A stretch of 64,000 nt of DNA from an uncultured Prevotella sp. Lineage in GTDB: Bacteria; Bacteroidota; Bacteroidia; Bacteroidales; Bacteroidaceae. How positions within the stretch are numbered: the stretch's first letter is position 1; the number at the start of each line of letters is the position of its first letter. The position numbers and the translations under genes are program-made. The stretch lies in the NCBI GenBank assembly GCA_900317405.1, contig ONGP01000003.1, positions 21,336-85,335 of the forward strand, in the 5' to 3' direction. Positions 63,216 through 64,000 of this stretch are shown here, one piece after another. The notes under the pieces were generated by a model, which was given only the letters and a program-made list of their open reading frames with translations, was not told the DNA's origin and did not search any database.

Positions 63216-63223
63216 CAAAGGTA
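63216..63223 (-). promoter_or_regulatory. -7 box (TACCTTTG) of the 190-residue membrane protein
   Basis: On the minus strand TACCTTTG followed by CAGCTG lies 30 bp upstream of the ATG at 63185. Confidence 0.6.
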
Positions 63224-64000
63224 GGAAGAACAAGCCATTATTCAAAATCTTTTCGAATATTTCATCTATTTTATGGCTAAAAATCTTGGGTGGGTATAAG
63301 AATTTGCTGATTTTATGGATGTTTCTATATAAACGTCCCCAATTATTTGTTGGTTTCGTTTCAAGTAATATGCAGCAAAATTATATTGCATTAGATGAGG
63401 ACTTTGAAAGTAAAGAATCGAATGATCCGCAAGGCATTGATAATCAACAACTTGAGTTACCATTTTTATTATTTGTGTGATTGAGTGAATTAGTATATAT
63501 AAAACTTTCCTCTACAATAATAAAAAAGTACCACTTTTTCTTTTTTGCATAGAAACTTTGCACATGATTATTTCACACTATCACACATAAGCATATAAAC
63601 AGCTAATTATCAACAAGTTACATAAATATTTTAAAAACCACATAGTTACGACTCGTCGCAATGAGTCGAACGGCCTGTTCCGATGACTCGAAGCGATCGT
63701 TCCGATGATACTTTCACCCCCTAAAGTATCAGTCGAACACCTCGAAGAAGCTATCCGGATAGCGCGTAGAGACGACTCGGACACCTCGTAGATTGCCCCC
63801 CCCCCAAAAAAGGCCTGCCCTTGCATCGACAACGTAGCCCGCGAATACAAAGATCTCCAGCCGCTATGGCTGGAGATCTTTGTATTGTATGCCATTCTGC
63901 CAGGGGACAGATACTGTTTTAAAAACCAAACTTTTTGGATGAAAAGTGAGGTGTTTTAACAATTATTGTCTATAGATTGCATTTACACACAGCATTTAGG
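63224..64000. other. Long intergenic region without a convincing gene
   Basis: The first half is AT-rich. A 65-codon open frame at 63286-63480 (TTG start, ending Q-Q-L-E-L-P-F-L-L-F-V) has no promoter or ribosome site and no recognisable family; it may be the worn end of a former gene. The second half (63641-63916) is a repeat element described separately. The last 70 bases show nothing recognisable apart from GGGGACAGATACTG (63903-63916), a word often seen at the ends of repeat-associated transposable units. Confidence 0.5.
63641..63916. repeat. Intergenic repeat element with hairpins and a ten-C run
   Basis: It contains GTTCCGATGA words, a GATACTTT/AAAGTATC inverted repeat (63707-63730), ten consecutive C followed by six A (63796-63811), and a perfect 19-bp stem with a 5-base loop (63844-63862 with 63868-63886). 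The 18-mer at 63699 matches 10763-10780 with one mismatch. The element lies between two copies of TTTTAAAAACCA (63629-63640 and 63917-63928). Confidence 0.6.

Noticed and set aside
63581-63895. 104-codon open frame on the minus strand in the terminal repeat
   Set aside because: It is made of the hairpins and the poly-C run of a repeat element; similar apparent products in related genomes are, as I recall, annotation of the same repeat.
63903-63916. GGGGACAGATACTG as the end of a REP-associated transposase unit
   Set aside because: Only this short word is seen; no transposase or paired end is in the window.

Overview
The window looks like chromosomal DNA of a Prevotella-type member of the Bacteroidales (Prevotella, Segatella or Xylanibacter sense). 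The signs are promoters with the Bacteroidota -7 box TAnnTTTG (often TACCTTTGCA) and few strong Shine-Dalgarno sequences. Protein-level signs are a FeoA-FeoB fusion, a large SecA with a C-terminal zinc motif, Rho with a long disordered insertion, GldE beside Ssb, NspC-type polyamine synthesis, and surface proteins ending in a G-[LV]-Y-I-x-N-G-K-x-V-V-I-K tail. I saw no rRNA, no CRISPR array, no complete insertion sequence and no prophage.

Layout. 0-4 kb: a cell-envelope block (partial LptC and an outer membrane beta-barrel protein, then an Lnb-type protein with a phosphatase-like protein that seems to have lost its active site). 4.1-10.7 kb: secA, a lone ABC ATPase and the fused iron transporter feoAB. 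10.9-15.4 kb: an operon of a giant tandem sensor kinase, a response regulator and a small AbgT-like membrane protein. 15.4-22.1 kb: a divergent hexuronate (galacturonate/altronate branch) catabolic locus: kdgK, a 45-residue protein and KDPG aldolase on one side; a LacI regulator, altronate dehydratase, an NhaC-type carrier and a nucleotidyltransferase-like gene on the other. 22-26.6 kb: GH25 lysozyme, a clostripain-like lipoprotein, gldE, ssb and an unknown gene. 26.6-27 kb: four tRNAs (Gly, Leu, Leu, Gly). 27-36 kb: nspC with a receiver/kinase hybrid, carAB, glmS and two tRNA-Asp genes. 36-41 kb: a tight six-gene operon (engB, ABC-F ATPase, recR, membrane protein, GT2, GNAT). 41-47 kb: rho, a low-molecular-weight phosphatase, a PreA-like Fe-S flavoprotein and a four-gene operon of poorly known proteins. 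47-50 kb: a SIMPL protein, a YqiA-like hydrolase and small secreted or membrane proteins.

The most unusual part is 49.98-62.6 kb. Two parallel cassettes each hold a membrane-embedded AraC-type regulator, a phased repeat array upstream of a closely matching promoter and leader, an N-terminal membrane segment placed before a secretion signal, one or more large repetitive beta-rich surface proteins, and a final 39-42 residue peptide. The two peptides share a leader-like N-terminus and have unrelated C-termini. I read these as diverged copies of one regulated surface-display module. The small peptides and the operator arrays are the best candidates for something not yet described.

The last 0.8 kb is non-coding and holds a short interspersed repeat, with a perfect 19-bp hairpin, related to a repeat after feoB.
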